64,000 nt of DNA from Deltaproteobacteria bacterium (GCA_017644045.1 JAEPMI010000009.1:248001-312000); one strand, 5' to 3'; shown: positions 17,425 through 26,159, counted from the first letter of the stretch. The notes: generated by a model not told the origin, from the letters alone. Translations and numbers: made by a program.

Positions 17425-17712
17425 TCAGTCGTGCGTGAGCGGCTTGTCGGTGAAGAGGAACTCCTTCAGCTGCTCGTCGAAGTCGGAGCTGTTGCGGCGG
17501 ATCCACTCGAGGACCATCGCGGCGTGCTCCATCTCTTCGCGCATGTTGTGAAGGAGGATGCCCTTGAGCTCGTCGTCGTCGCAGTCGTCGGCGCGCTGGC
17601 GGTACCAGTCGACCGCTTCGAGCTCCTCCATCAGGGAGCTGATCGCCTGGTGGAGTCGGATGGTTTCGGGGGACAGCCGCTCGCGCGGCGCGTGGAGGGT
17701 TTCACTGGCCAT
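17425..17712 (-). CDS. Encapsulated-ferritin-like protein (EncFtn family), orphan
   Basis: The 95-residue protein starts at ATG 17712; a GTG at 17727 would add five residues. It has the two-helix EncFtn pattern: helix 1 with LMEELEAVDWYRQRADD and helix 2 with NMREEMEHAAMVLEWIRR. The conserved Glu of helix 1 and the E-x-x-H of helix 2 are the known di-iron ferroxidase ligands, assembled across a decamer interface. EncFtn normally oxidises Fe(II) inside an encapsulin shell and carries a C-terminal loading peptide. Here the protein ends soon after FLFTDKPLTHD, with no such tail, and no shell gene is present in this window. Flanking genes are unrelated and on the other strand. Confidence 0.85.
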   Translation of the reverse strand: MASETLHAPRERLSPETIRLHQAISSLMEELEAVDWYRQRADDCDDDELKGILLHNMREEMEHAAMVLEWIRRNSSDFDEQLKEFLFTDKPLTHD

Positions 17713-17807
17713 GAGCGCTTCATACACGAGCGCCCCCGATGGGTGGAAGGTCGAGATCCGCGGCTCGACGGGGTGCCATCGGCCAGGCTAGGCTCGCCGC
17801 CGAGGGT

Positions 17808-18875
17808 ATGGGGAGTCTCGAGGACGTATCGCTCGCTCCGGGAGCCGACGAGCAGCTCGCGCCGTCCAGCAAGGGCGAGCGCCCGCCGCCGTGGGTGGAC
17901 GCGGCCATCCGCGCGGGGCGCCCCTACGCTTTCAAGGACAAGCGCCCGCTCGTCCACAACGCCATCAACCTCTCCGCGCTGGCGTTCCTCTTCGGCGTCG
18001 CCGGGCTGACGGGCTGGGCGAGCACCCAGCTCCCGTGGTGGGCGTACCTGCCGCTCGCCGCGCTGGGCTTCGGCTGGGTCTACTTCGGCCTCTTCGTGCT
18101 CGTGGTCCACGAGGCCTCGCACAACATGTTCCTGATCTTCCGCGATCGCGCGCTCCAGCGGAAGGTGAACCGGGTGGCTGGATGGATGGTCACGCCGCTC
18201 TTCGCGACCCACTACGGCAAGCACTGGGAGCGGGGCCACGTCGAGCACCACATTCGGCCGATGGAGGCCGACGATCCGCAGCGGAGCGTCGTCACCGGCA
18301 AGACCCTTCTCGGGATGATCCTCGGCTACCTCTTCGTGCCCGGCTTCCTGGTCTACGACCGCACCGTGCGGCGCAAGCAGAAGAAGAAGGGCAAGTCGTC
18401 GAGCAGCAAGGGCGTGATCGTCTTCTTCGTCCTCTGGTGGGGCACGGTCTGCACCCTCGCGTCGCTCTTCGTCGGCTGGCCGCTGGCGGTCGGTCTCTAC
18501 CTCGGCATCCCCACCGTCGCCTGCTTCAACCTCGTGAAGGGGAGCCTGGAGCACGGCGGCGCGATCGGGTTGGAAGCGAGCCCCTTCCTTCGCTCGCGGA
18601 CCTCGCTCTTCCTGCTCCGCCCGCTGCTGATGCCCTTCAACATCACGCTGCACTTCGAGCATCACCTGAACTTCCAGGTCCCCTGGTACGACCTGCCCCG
18701 CTACCAGCGCGACCTGCGGGCCATCGTCCCACGGGCCGTCCAGGCCGATGTCTTCAACCGCAGCCTCTTCGAGCAGATGGCCGGCCGCCTCGGCGGGGTG
18801 AGCGACGAAGCACGCGCGGCTCGCGAGCCGATCGGCGTCTCGGCGCCGGAGCCCGCCTACTCCAAGAGCGCTTGA
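17808..18875 (+). CDS. Membrane fatty acid desaturase / hydroxylase family protein
   Basis: The 355-residue protein starts at ATG 17808, preceded by GAGG. Three histidine boxes of the membrane di-iron family are present: HEASHN (about residue 102), HVEHH (about 145) and HFEHHLN (about 285). Membrane segments lie at about 52-75, 80-102, 170-190 and 205-245. Such enzymes use O2 and electrons from a ferredoxin or cytochrome b5-like donor to desaturate acyl chains or hydroxylate carotenoids or sterols; the substrate is not decidable here. The thioesterase-like gene begins 3 nt after the stop, so the two form an operon probably devoted to lipid modification. Confidence 0.82.
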   Translation: MGSLEDVSLAPGADEQLAPSSKGERPPPWVDAAIRAGRPYAFKDKRPLVHNAINLSALAFLFGVAGLTGWASTQLPWWAYLPLAALGFGWVYFGLFVLVVHEASHNMFLIFRDRALQRKVNRVAGWMVTPLFATHYGKHWERGHVEHHIRPMEADDPQRSVVTGKTLLGMILGYLFVPGFLVYDRTVRRKQKKKGKSSSSKGVIVFFVLWWGTVCTLASLFVGWPLAVGLYLGIPTVACFNLVKGSLEHGGAIGLEASPFLRSRTSLFLLRPLLMPFNITLHFEHHLNFQVPWYDLPRYQRDLRAIVPRAVQADVFNRSLFEQMAGRLGGVSDEARAAREPIGVSAPEPAYSKSA

Positions 18876-18878
18876 AGT

Positions 18879-19604
18879 ATGGACGTCACGATCGAACGCC
18901 GCTTCCGCGGGCCGAACCGCTCGGGCAACGGTGGCTACGTCTGCGGTGTGATCGCCGAAGCGATGGGCGGTGCCCCCGCCAAGGTCCGGCTCCATGCGCC
19001 ACCGCCGCTGGACGTCCCGCTGACCCTCGAGCCCGACGACGACCATTGGTACCTGCGCCAGGGTGAGACGATCATCGGGAGCGGGTCACCGGCCGCGCTG
19101 ACCAACGTGCCGCCGGCGCCACCGAGCCTCGAGGAGGCGCGGGAAGCGGTCGCGCGCTACGCCGGCAAGGACGAGCACGTCTTCCCGGAGTGCTTCGTCT
19201 GCGGCATCGATCGGGGACCGCCCGAGGCGCTGGGGATCCACCCCGGCCCGGTGCCCGGCCGAGACCTGGTGGCCGCGCCCTGGACGCCGCCCGACGACTT
19301 CGCGCTGGAGGACGGGACCGTGCGCCCGGCGATCGCCTGGGCCGCGCTCGACTGTCCGAGCTACTTCGGCATGCAGCGGACGGGTCTGGCGGCGGTCCTG
19401 GGCACACTCCATGCGGCGATCCTCGAGCCGATCTGGACCGGGGAAGAGCACGTCGTCGTCGGCTGGCGTGGACCCGTGGACGGGCGAAAGCACGCCGCCG
19501 GCTCGGCCATCTTCTCGGCGGACGGTCAGCTCCTCGCGAAGGGTCGCGCCCTCTGGATCGAGCTCAGCGAGCCGATCGAAGACGGCGGCGTCGCGGGTAC
19601 CTAG
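18879..19604 (+). CDS. Hotdog-fold thioesterase-like protein
   Basis: The 241-residue cytosolic protein begins 3 nt after the desaturase stop. Its opening FRGPNRSGNGGYVCGVIAEA matches double-hotdog thioesterase-like proteins, in which a Gly-rich segment precedes the first hot-dog helix. A second half contains RPAIAWAALDCPSYFGM and ends with a strand pair around GSAIFSADGQLLAKGRALWI. Two Cys in PECFVCGI sit between the halves. A catalytic Asp or Glu cannot be named with certainty. Context suggests acyl-CoA or acyl-ACP handling together with the desaturase. Confidence 0.65.
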   Translation: MDVTIERRFRGPNRSGNGGYVCGVIAEAMGGAPAKVRLHAPPPLDVPLTLEPDDDHWYLRQGETIIGSGSPAALTNVPPAPPSLEEAREAVARYAGKDEHVFPECFVCGIDRGPPEALGIHPGPVPGRDLVAAPWTPPDDFALEDGTVRPAIAWAALDCPSYFGMQRTGLAAVLGTLHAAILEPIWTGEEHVVVGWRGPVDGRKHAAGSAIFSADGQLLAKGRALWIELSEPIEDGGVAGT

Positions 19605-19607
19605 GGC

Positions 19608-20537
19608 TCAGTCCACGAAGCGCTGGAAGAACGACCAGGCGGCCTCGGTGCCAAAGTCGGGCCAGATGTGGCCGGCCGGGTGCTGGCAGTAGTGGACCGG
19701 TGTGGTCTCGCCGCATCCGTCGTACTCGACGCAGGGACCGGGATCGGTGTCCATCGTGCTGCTCTCGCAGCCCGCGAGGTCGCGGAAGAAGTCACGGTAC
19801 GCCTCGCGGCCGCCGTTCAGCTCCTCGGTGCCGATGGTGATCCAGGCCGCGGGAGTCGACACGCAGTCGGCCGGGTCGAAGTAGATCACCGAACCGCCGA
19901 CGGCGATCGCGCGGATGTACTCGCGGCGACAACCGAGCACGCCAGAGAAGGAGCCGCCGCCACTGAAGCCCATCGAGAAGATCGCGTTCTCGTCCACGCA
20001 GAGCTCGCTCGTCATCGTATCGACGAGCTGGTCGAAGTAGGCGAGCTCGAGCTCGATGCGGGCGGGCCAGGTGTCCGAGGGCATGCCATAGTCGCGCCAC
20101 GCGTTGTCGATGGCCTCGGCGATGACGAGGATGGCTCCGTCGGCCACCTCGCCTCGGATGTTCCGGTCGCCGCTCTCGCTGTTCCAGTAGGAGACGCTCC
20201 CGCCGTTGCCGTGGAGCGCGAAGACGAGCGGCCAGGCCCGGTCGGTGGAGTAGTCGGTGGGCAGGTAGAGCAGGTAGCGGCGGTCGTTGTCGTCGAGGGT
20301 GAAGGTGTGCTCTCCCTCTTCGAGGCCCGAGCCGGTCGAGCAGCCGATGCTCCCGACCGGGCCGAGGTCGGCACCGAAGTCCATCGGTGCCACGAAGGCG
20401 TCGTTCCCTTCGCCTCCGAGATCCGTGCTCGGTCCGAGGTCGGTGTCCAGCACGAAGGCGTCTGGAGACGAGTCGCCCCCGCCATCGTCTCCACAGGCGA
20501 CGAGGAGGAACACCAACAGGATGGCCACACGCGGCAT
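19608..20537 (-). CDS. PHB-depolymerase/feruloyl-esterase-like lipoprotein
   Basis: The 309-residue protein has a signal peptide ending at LLVAC, an acidic DLG/DAF-rich linker to about residue 65, and then an esterase domain of the LpqC/poly(3-hydroxybutyrate) depolymerase type. The oxyanion motif is FALHGNGG, the nucleophile elbow GFSGGG, and the late His lies in CQHPAGHIWPD. Several Cys pairs (CxxxC-type spacing near the C-terminus) suggest disulphides in an exported enzyme. It probably hydrolyses an ester polymer or plant-type ester outside the cytoplasm. It is convergent with the thioesterase-like gene (3-nt gap). Confidence 0.82.
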   Translation of the reverse strand: MPRVAILLVFLLVACGDDGGGDSSPDAFVLDTDLGPSTDLGGEGNDAFVAPMDFGADLGPVGSIGCSTGSGLEEGEHTFTLDDNDRRYLLYLPTDYSTDRAWPLVFALHGNGGSVSYWNSESGDRNIRGEVADGAILVIAEAIDNAWRDYGMPSDTWPARIELELAYFDQLVDTMTSELCVDENAIFSMGFSGGGSFSGVLGCRREYIRAIAVGGSVIYFDPADCVSTPAAWITIGTEELNGGREAYRDFFRDLAGCESSTMDTDPGPCVEYDGCGETTPVHYCQHPAGHIWPDFGTEAAWSFFQRFVD

Positions 20538-20613
20538 GAGAGGAGCATACGCGAGCGCCTTGGGCGAGGTCCGTTATGGGAGCGTCGCGGGTCCTGTACT
20601 ACGCTCGGGACCG

Positions 20614-21303
20614 ATGGGGACTCTTCGGACGCTGGCGCTCGTCATGGCCGCCATGTTCCTGATGACCAGCTGCGCGCATCGGCAGCAGATGAGCCGCGAG
20701 CAACGGCGCGAGTGCCGGCGACTGCGGACCAAGGCGGCACTGGCGGGAGTCGGCGTGACCGTGGGCATGGCCGTCGTCGCGACCGCGATCGTGGTCGTCG
20801 CGGTCGCCTCGCGCGGGAACATCGGCAGCGGCAGCAGTGGCGGCGGCGGGAGTCGGCGTCGCGCTCGGCGCAGGGAGCGCCGCGAGCACCGACACCAGGT
20901 CTGCTACGAGACCATGCAGACCGCTCCGGCCGAGGCGCCCGAGGAAGAGGCCGAGCCGGTGGTCGCGCCGCCGCCTGCCACCACGGCGCCTTCACCGGGC
21001 CTGCCCGAGCCGCCCTCCGAGGAGGTCCTGGCCGCCACCTTCGAACGCATCGAGCCGAAGGTCCGCGAGTGCCTCGGCGTGGGGCCCGTGGTCGAGGTCG
21101 ACGTCGCGATCGACGGCCAGAGCGGCCGCGTGACCGGCTACACGGTGCACGGGATGAGCGTGACCCCGGACCAGAGCGCGTGCCTCGTCCACCAGCTCCA
21201 GCGCATGCGCTTCCAACCCTTCCAGGACGAGCTCCGGGTGCGCTTCGCCCTCGACCTCTCGTGGGTGCCTCCAGCTCCCGGCGCGAGTCCACCCACGCCC
21301 TAG
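20614..21303 (+). CDS. Lipoprotein with AgmX/PglI-like C-terminal domain
   Basis: The ATG at 20614 gives 229 residues with a signal ending at LMTSC. A second hydrophobic stretch (about 45-65) is followed by a Gly/Ser and Arg-rich segment, an acidic Pro-rich linker (about 100-140), and a C-terminal domain (about 145-225). That domain has a Cys early (VRECLG), a central GRVTGYTV strand, and a second Cys before LQRMRFQPF. This arrangement resembles the AgmX/PglI C-terminal or TonB-like domains of myxobacterial gliding and envelope proteins. No function is proven. ThiD follows 38 nt later on the same strand. Confidence 0.65.
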   Translation: MGTLRTLALVMAAMFLMTSCAHRQQMSREQRRECRRLRTKAALAGVGVTVGMAVVATAIVVVAVASRGNIGSGSSGGGGSRRRARRRERREHRHQVCYETMQTAPAEAPEEEAEPVVAPPPATTAPSPGLPEPPSEEVLAATFERIEPKVRECLGVGPVVEVDVAIDGQSGRVTGYTVHGMSVTPDQSACLVHQLQRMRFQPFQDELRVRFALDLSWVPPAPGASPPTP

Positions 21304-21341
21304 CGGTGGCGTGCGCGCGCTTCCGGGACCACACCGGAGCC

Positions 21342-22118
21342 ATGACCCCCATCGCGCTGACCATCGCCGGCTCGGACCCCTCGGGCGGGGCCGGTCTGCA
21401 GGCGGACCTGAAGACCTTCCACCAGCACCAGGTCTACGGCGCCAGCGTCGTGACCCTGCTGACGGTCCAGAACACCACCGAAGTCTCCCGGGTCGACGTC
21501 ATGGCTCCGGACCTCGTGGTCGCCCAGATCGACGCGGTGACCCGCGACCTGCCGGTCGGTGCGGCAAAGACGGGCGCGCTCGGTTCGGCGCCGGTGGTGC
21601 GTGCGGTGAGCGAGGCGGCCGCGCGCTTCACCTTCCCGCTGGTCGTCGACCCGGTGATGATCAGCAAACACGGAGCCCCGCTGCTCGACGACGAAGCCCG
21701 CGACGCGCTCGACGAGCTCTTCGCCCACGCCACGCTCATCACCCCCAACGCTCCGGAAGCCGCGGCGCTCACCGGACGGCCGGTCGCGACCCTCGCGGAG
21801 GCACGCGTCGCCGCCGAGTCGCTCGCGAAGCGGGGTTGCTCCGTGCTGCTCAAGGGCGGCCACCTGGGCGACGCCGAAGCCATCGACCTGCTGCTGCACG
21901 AGGGCGAGCTCCACGAGCTCCCGGCGAAACGCATCGACACCCCGCACACCCACGGCACCGGCTGCACCTACGCGGCGGCCATCACCGCGCGCCTGGCTCG
22001 GGGCGACGCGCTGGTCGACGCCGTGACGGGCGCCAAGGCGTGGCTCGCCCGAGCGATCGCGACGGCTCCCGGCATCGGCCACGGGCACGGCCCCGTGAAC
22101 CACCTGACGCCGATCTAG
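21342..22118 (+). CDS. thiD: Hydroxymethylpyrimidine/phosphomethylpyrimidine kinase
   Basis: The 258-residue enzyme matches ThiD over its full length. It opens with LTIAGSDPSGGAGLQADLK, has a central PVMISKHG segment, the LITPNAPEAAALTG motif, LLKGGHL, and the C-terminal anion-hole motif HGTGCTYAAAI. It phosphorylates HMP and HMP-phosphate in the cytosol to give HMP-PP for thiamine synthesis. No other thiamine gene and no obvious TPP riboswitch precede it in the 38-nt gap after the AgmX-like gene, so it may be read from the upstream transcript. The start is ATG 21342, with GGAG about 3 nt upstream. Confidence 0.95.
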   Translation: MTPIALTIAGSDPSGGAGLQADLKTFHQHQVYGASVVTLLTVQNTTEVSRVDVMAPDLVVAQIDAVTRDLPVGAAKTGALGSAPVVRAVSEAAARFTFPLVVDPVMISKHGAPLLDDEARDALDELFAHATLITPNAPEAAALTGRPVATLAEARVAAESLAKRGCSVLLKGGHLGDAEAIDLLLHEGELHELPAKRIDTPHTHGTGCTYAAAITARLARGDALVDAVTGAKAWLARAIATAPGIGHGHGPVNHLTPI

Positions 22119-22125
22119 CGGTCGT

Positions 22126-22842
22126 TCATCGCGACGCGCGCGGGCGGCCGGCCCAGGTGCTGGACTCGGCCGCTGCGAGGCCCACGCCGACCGTCGCGCG
22201 GAGGCGCGCGTCACGGACCTCGTCGAGCTCCGCGCCGAGGAGCGGCCCGACGGCGCACTCGCGCAGGGGAGAGCCCGCGGGCTCGACCCGCAGCACGGTG
22301 CCGCTCATCACCTTGCCCTGCCCGTCGACGGCGACCTCGACGTCCAGGATCGCGCGCTCCTCGGGGTGGCGCGCCAGGCACTCCGCGCGGCGATCGTGGA
22401 GCGAGCGGAGCCCCTCTTCGAGCGACGGCCGAACGCGGCGCCCTTCCGGGTCGACCACGGGTCCGAGCTCGCAGGCGAGGTCGGTCCCGAGGGCGCAGGC
22501 GGTGAAACGATGGCGGAAGCGCGTGGCGCTGCTCGGGGGCGGATCGAAGCGCAGTGCGGCGAGCCGATGGCGCATGCAGGGCGTGACCTTGCGCAGCATG
22601 CTCGTGTCGCGAGTCACCTTGGCGTTGGCCACGGAGCCATCCGGGAGGACGGTGAGCTCGAAGTCGATGAGACCGGAGCGGCCGACGGGCAGACACTCCC
22701 GGATCCGGGGCAGGTGACCGGCGAGCTGACGACGCACGGCGGCGTCGTCCGGAGCCCGGAGCCCCCGGACCGCGGTCGACGTTGGCGGTGGGTTGGAGGC
22801 GCACCCGAGCAGGAGCGAAAGGACGCAGAGAGACGCTCTCAT
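22126..22842 (-). CDS. Lipoprotein with two tandem AgmX-like Cys domains
   Basis: From ATG 22842 the product is 238 residues with a signal ending at LLLGC. Two copies of one module follow. The first (about residues 45-110) contains IRECLPVGRSGLIDFELTV and later CMRHRLAALRFDPP. The second (about 145-215) contains RRAECLARHPEERAILDVEV and later CAVGPLLGAEL. The spacing of Cys and the Gly-x-Val strand match the C-terminal domain of the lipoprotein at 20614-21303. Each module probably forms one disulphide. Function is unknown; envelope placement is inferred. The gene is convergent with thiD (7-nt gap). Confidence 0.6.
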   Translation of the reverse strand: MRASLCVLSLLLGCASNPPPTSTAVRGLRAPDDAAVRRQLAGHLPRIRECLPVGRSGLIDFELTVLPDGSVANAKVTRDTSMLRKVTPCMRHRLAALRFDPPPSSATRFRHRFTACALGTDLACELGPVVDPEGRRVRPSLEEGLRSLHDRRAECLARHPEERAILDVEVAVDGQGKVMSGTVLRVEPAGSPLRECAVGPLLGAELDEVRDARLRATVGVGLAAAESSTWAGRPRASR

Positions 22843-22928
22843 GGGGCTGGGTCGTCGGAAGAGCGGCCGATTTCCACTCCGCCCATCGGCGCGATCTGTA
22901 AGTGGCATCGGCGTATCGTGCGGCCGCC

Positions 22929-24929
22929 ATGCTTCGCCTCCCCTTCGCCCTCCTCCTGGCTCTCGCTCTGTTCGCCTGCGGTGACGACGACGGAACCGAT
23001 GCTCCCGACATGGCCGCGCCGGATGGCTCGAGCGAGGACCTCGGCTCGGCACCGAGCGACCCGAGCTGTGACCCGCTCGACCCGACCGCGTGCGCCCTGC
23101 CCTGGCCCTCCAACCTCTATCTGGAGCCGGCCGACACGGCGACCGGAGTCCGGCTGGCCTTTGGCGAGGAGTCGCTGCCCCAGAACGCTCGGCGCGCCCA
23201 CATCGCGCCGGCGCTCTTCGAGGGCCTCGATGGCTATGGGCACGGCACACCGATCATCTTCGACGTCGGGCCGCTCGACTTCGACGCGCTCCCCGGCGAA
23301 TGGGAACGGATGGCCGACTCGCTGGATGCGGCGTCACCGACCCTGCTCCTGAAGGCGACGGCGGACGGCTTCGAGCGCGTGCCCCACTGGGTGGAGCCGG
23401 ATGGGAACGCGAGCAGCGACCCCCTGACCTACCTGCGACCGGCGGTGATCCTCGACCCGGCCACACGCTACGTGGTCGTGCTGCGCAACCTGCCGGGCGC
23501 CGATGGAGCGACCATCGAGAGCTCCACGGCGTTCGCGGCGCTGCGCGACGGAACGCCGAGCGGCGACCCCCTCCTCGAGGCACGACGGGACGACTTCGAC
23601 GCGCTCTTCGAAGCGCTCGAAGGCGAGGGCATCGACCGGAGCGAGCTCGTGCTCGCCTGGGACTTCGTGACCGGGAGCAGCGAGGCGCTCCACCACCGAC
23701 TCGATCGGGCGATCGACCTGGCCTTCGAGAGCGCCCCCGACGGAGGCGCGATCACCATCGACGAGGTGGAGACCTTCGAGACCACCGACAACGCCGAGAT
23801 CCGCTACCGGATCCGCGCGACGATGACCTCGCCCTCGGTGGTGAAGCCGCGCGTCGATCCCGACCTGGACCCGCCCGGCTTCGAGCTCGTCCTCGACGAC
23901 GACGGCGAAGTGGCGCTCGACGGAACGCACGACACCCGGCTGCTCATTCACGTGCCCCACTCCGCCATCGGGGCCGAGGACCCGGTCGGCGTGATGATCT
24001 ACGGCCACGGCCTCTTCGGGAACGAGCAAGAGATCCGCGCGGGCCACATCCAGCGCATCGCCCAGGAGTTCGGGTTCGTGGTGATCGGCATCCCGATGCT
24101 CGGGATGAGCGACGACGAGTTCAACACGGTCGTCGGGATGACCTCGGACCTGAACCGCTTCGTCGTGATCAGCGACGCGCTCCATCAGGGAATCCTCGAG
24201 CACCACCTCGCGGCGCGCGCCGGACGGGAGACGCTCGGCGCGCTGCTGACCAGCGAGGTCGACGCGGAGATCCAGATGGACGGCGACCAGCTCGTCTACT
24301 TCGGTGGCTCGCAGGGCGGCATCTTCGGCCAGACGCTGCTGGCGACCTCGCCCGACATCACCCGTGGTGTCCTCGCCGTGCCGGGGAACAACTACATCAC
24401 GCTGCTGCAGCGCTCGGTGAACTTCTCGCAGTTCGGGATGCTGCTGAAGAACACCTATCGCAACGACACGAACGTCGCGATCGCGACCGCGGCCATCCAG
24501 CTGCTCTGGGACCGCACCGACCCGGTGAGCTACGTGGACCGCATGCTCCACGGGCCGAGCTTCGGTGACCCCGAGCGACAGGCGCTCATGCTCGTGTCCA
24601 AGGGCGACTACCAGGTGGCCGTCGTGACCAACGAGATCGCCGCTCGCACCTGGCCGGGCGAGCTGCATCTGATGGCCGGCTACGACGAGCGAATCCCCTT
24701 CGGGCTCACGACGACCGACTACCCGCTCGACACCGGCACCGGCCTGATCCTCTTCGACTTCGGCAACCCCTGGCCGGACGAGCGCGGCAACCTCCCGCCG
24801 GACGATGGGCTGAGCGATCCCCACCCGCGCATCGCCGAGGTCGAGGCCGCCGGCGACCTGATGGACACCTTCTTCCGCGAGGGCCGGATCGTCGACATCT
24901 GCGGCGGCGACGGCTGCAACCCGGACTGA
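22929..24929 (+). CDS. Large lipase/esterase-like lipoprotein
   Basis: The 666-residue protein starts at ATG 22929 with a signal ending at LFACG, followed by an acidic linker. Residues about 40-300 look like the N-terminal domain found in bacterial extracellular lipases of the VolA/Pla-1 type (CALPWPSNLYL, TYLRPAVILDPATRYVVVL). An alpha/beta hydrolase domain follows, with GVMIYGHGLFGNE as oxyanion region, YFGGSQGG as nucleophile elbow (Gly-x-Ser-x-Gly) and a late catalytic region near HLMAGYDERIPFG. It is likely exported and acts on lipids or other esters. Identity as a phospholipase is not established. Confidence 0.75.
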   Translation: MLRLPFALLLALALFACGDDDGTDAPDMAAPDGSSEDLGSAPSDPSCDPLDPTACALPWPSNLYLEPADTATGVRLAFGEESLPQNARRAHIAPALFEGLDGYGHGTPIIFDVGPLDFDALPGEWERMADSLDAASPTLLLKATADGFERVPHWVEPDGNASSDPLTYLRPAVILDPATRYVVVLRNLPGADGATIESSTAFAALRDGTPSGDPLLEARRDDFDALFEALEGEGIDRSELVLAWDFVTGSSEALHHRLDRAIDLAFESAPDGGAITIDEVETFETTDNAEIRYRIRATMTSPSVVKPRVDPDLDPPGFELVLDDDGEVALDGTHDTRLLIHVPHSAIGAEDPVGVMIYGHGLFGNEQEIRAGHIQRIAQEFGFVVIGIPMLGMSDDEFNTVVGMTSDLNRFVVISDALHQGILEHHLAARAGRETLGALLTSEVDAEIQMDGDQLVYFGGSQGGIFGQTLLATSPDITRGVLAVPGNNYITLLQRSVNFSQFGMLLKNTYRNDTNVAIATAAIQLLWDRTDPVSYVDRMLHGPSFGDPERQALMLVSKGDYQVAVVTNEIAARTWPGELHLMAGYDERIPFGLTTTDYPLDTGTGLILFDFGNPWPDERGNLPPDDGLSDPHPRIAEVEAAGDLMDTFFREGRIVDICGGDGCNPD

Positions 24930-24966
24930 GATGGTCTGGAGTCAACGAGGGTAGCGCTGACGGCGG

Positions 24967-25995
24967 TCAGGTGAGCTTGGCGGCGGCGTCCCACTCGGAG
25001 CCCGCCACGACCTTCTCGGGCAAGAACCGCTTGGGGAAGACGACGTCGCAGTCGGCGGGCCTCGCGCCGAGCTTCGAGAGGCTCCGGGTCGCGCCATGGA
25101 GCCCGGTGCGCGGTCCGCCGAAGCGGTGGCCATCGGAGACCACCTCGGTCAGGGGGTTGGGGCCCGGTGCCTGGGCGAGGAGGTCCAGGAGGGCGTTGGA
25201 CGCACTGGTCTGCTCCTTCTTCTTCAGGTCGGTGATGGTCGCGCGCACCCGCACCATCGGCTCGGCGGTCAGCGCGGCCAGGTAGTCCTTCGCGCCCTTG
25301 GTGCTGCGGTCGAACTCCAGCGGCGCACGCAGCTCGCTCAACGTCTTCTTCGCCGCGAGGCCCTTGCCGCTCCGGAGCCGCTCGACCACCGCTTCGACGG
25401 TCGGGTCGCACTTCAGGGCTTTGGCCAACGCCGGGACGATGCTGGCCTCGACGTGCCAGGGAAGGACCTGGTCCTCGGGGATCTCCTCGACCTCGGTCAC
25501 GGTGACGTGGGCGGTGAGTCGGTCGGGGAGCGCGAGGACCCGCGCGAAGACCTCCGCCGGCGTGAGCCCGTTCGCCAGGCGCGACTCCGGTCGCTGCCAG
25601 TACTGGGCAAAGCCCGAGTCGAGCGCCTGGTCGAGGTAGGTGGCGAAGTCGCCGGCGACTCGGGTCTCGCCGAAGTGGAACGCACCGTCGACGAACCTCA
25701 CGGTCTCTTCGGGGATGAAGTTGTCGATGGTGAAGGGCGCGCCCCAGCCCAGGATGTCCCCCGGTGCCGGGAAGGCGAAGCCACCGTAGACGTCCGGATC
25801 CTCGTCGGCGCGGTATTCGAAGCGCTGCGCCAAGGGCATGAGGGTGAGGTCGGCCGTGGTCTGCTCGGCCAAGGCCTTCTGCTCCTTCTTGGAGCAGGTG
25901 TAGTGCTTCCACTCTGTCTGGAGCCCAACCTTGTGGGTGAGCTTGTAGCGGAGATGATGGAAGCGTTGGTCGGGCGGAATCGTCGGGGAACTCAC
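24967..25995 (-). CDS. Uncharacterised protein, second gene of a coupled pair
   Basis: I take GTG 25995 as start because GAAGGGGG lies about 6 nt upstream and the codon overlaps the stop of the preceding small gene as GTGA. The 342-residue product is soluble, without signal peptide or membrane helix. It begins with LRYKLTHKVGLQTEWKHYTC, has an acidic-aromatic region around ADEDPDVYGGFAFPAPG, and ends with a Lys-rich domain. No family was recognised. The first part might be a SUKH/DUF-type fold as seen in toxin-immunity modules, but nothing in the sequence proves it. Confidence 0.6.
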   Translation of the reverse strand: MSSPTIPPDQRFHHLRYKLTHKVGLQTEWKHYTCSKKEQKALAEQTTADLTLMPLAQRFEYRADEDPDVYGGFAFPAPGDILGWGAPFTIDNFIPEETVRFVDGAFHFGETRVAGDFATYLDQALDSGFAQYWQRPESRLANGLTPAEVFARVLALPDRLTAHVTVTEVEEIPEDQVLPWHVEASIVPALAKALKCDPTVEAVVERLRSGKGLAAKKTLSELRAPLEFDRSTKGAKDYLAALTAEPMVRVRATITDLKKKEQTSASNALLDLLAQAPGPNPLTEVVSDGHRFGGPRTGLHGATRSLSKLGARPADCDVVFPKRFLPEKVVAGSEWDAAAKLT

Positions 25996-26159
25996 AGGGA
26001 CACCCCCTTCAGGGCAGCGTCGGTGCCGAGCGAGAAGAGTTTGCCGCCGGCGACCCGGAGGTCTTGGCAAGGGCCAGCGTGGAGGATCTGGCGGATGTGA
26101 TCGGGAAGGATCGTATCGCCGTCGGGAGGAGGGATTTCGGTGTCTTCGAACGTGAACAT
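25992..26159 (-). CDS. Small protein coupled to the downstream unknown gene
   Basis: A 55-residue frame from ATG 26159 (or GTG 26201) ends in a GTGA overlap with the gene at 24967-25995. It contains DGDTILPDHIRQILHAGPC and ends KLFSLGTDAALKGVSL. The overlap and shared strand argue that both are real and co-translated. The ribosome-binding site is weak. No family is recognisable. It could be a small partner or the remains of a longer gene. Confidence 0.5.
   Translation of the reverse strand: MFTFEDTEIPPPDGDTILPDHIRQILHAGPCQDLRVAGGKLFSLGTDAALKGVSL

Noticed and set aside
17425-17712. Encapsulin shell gene near the EncFtn-like gene
   Set aside because: All flanking genes were read; none has the HK97-type shell features. 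The nearest genes are a sigma-54 activator and a desaturase.
24957-24970. CTGAC/GTCAG stem near the stop of the unknown gene at 24967
   Set aside because: Only 5 bp and overlapping the stop codon; too weak to call a terminator.
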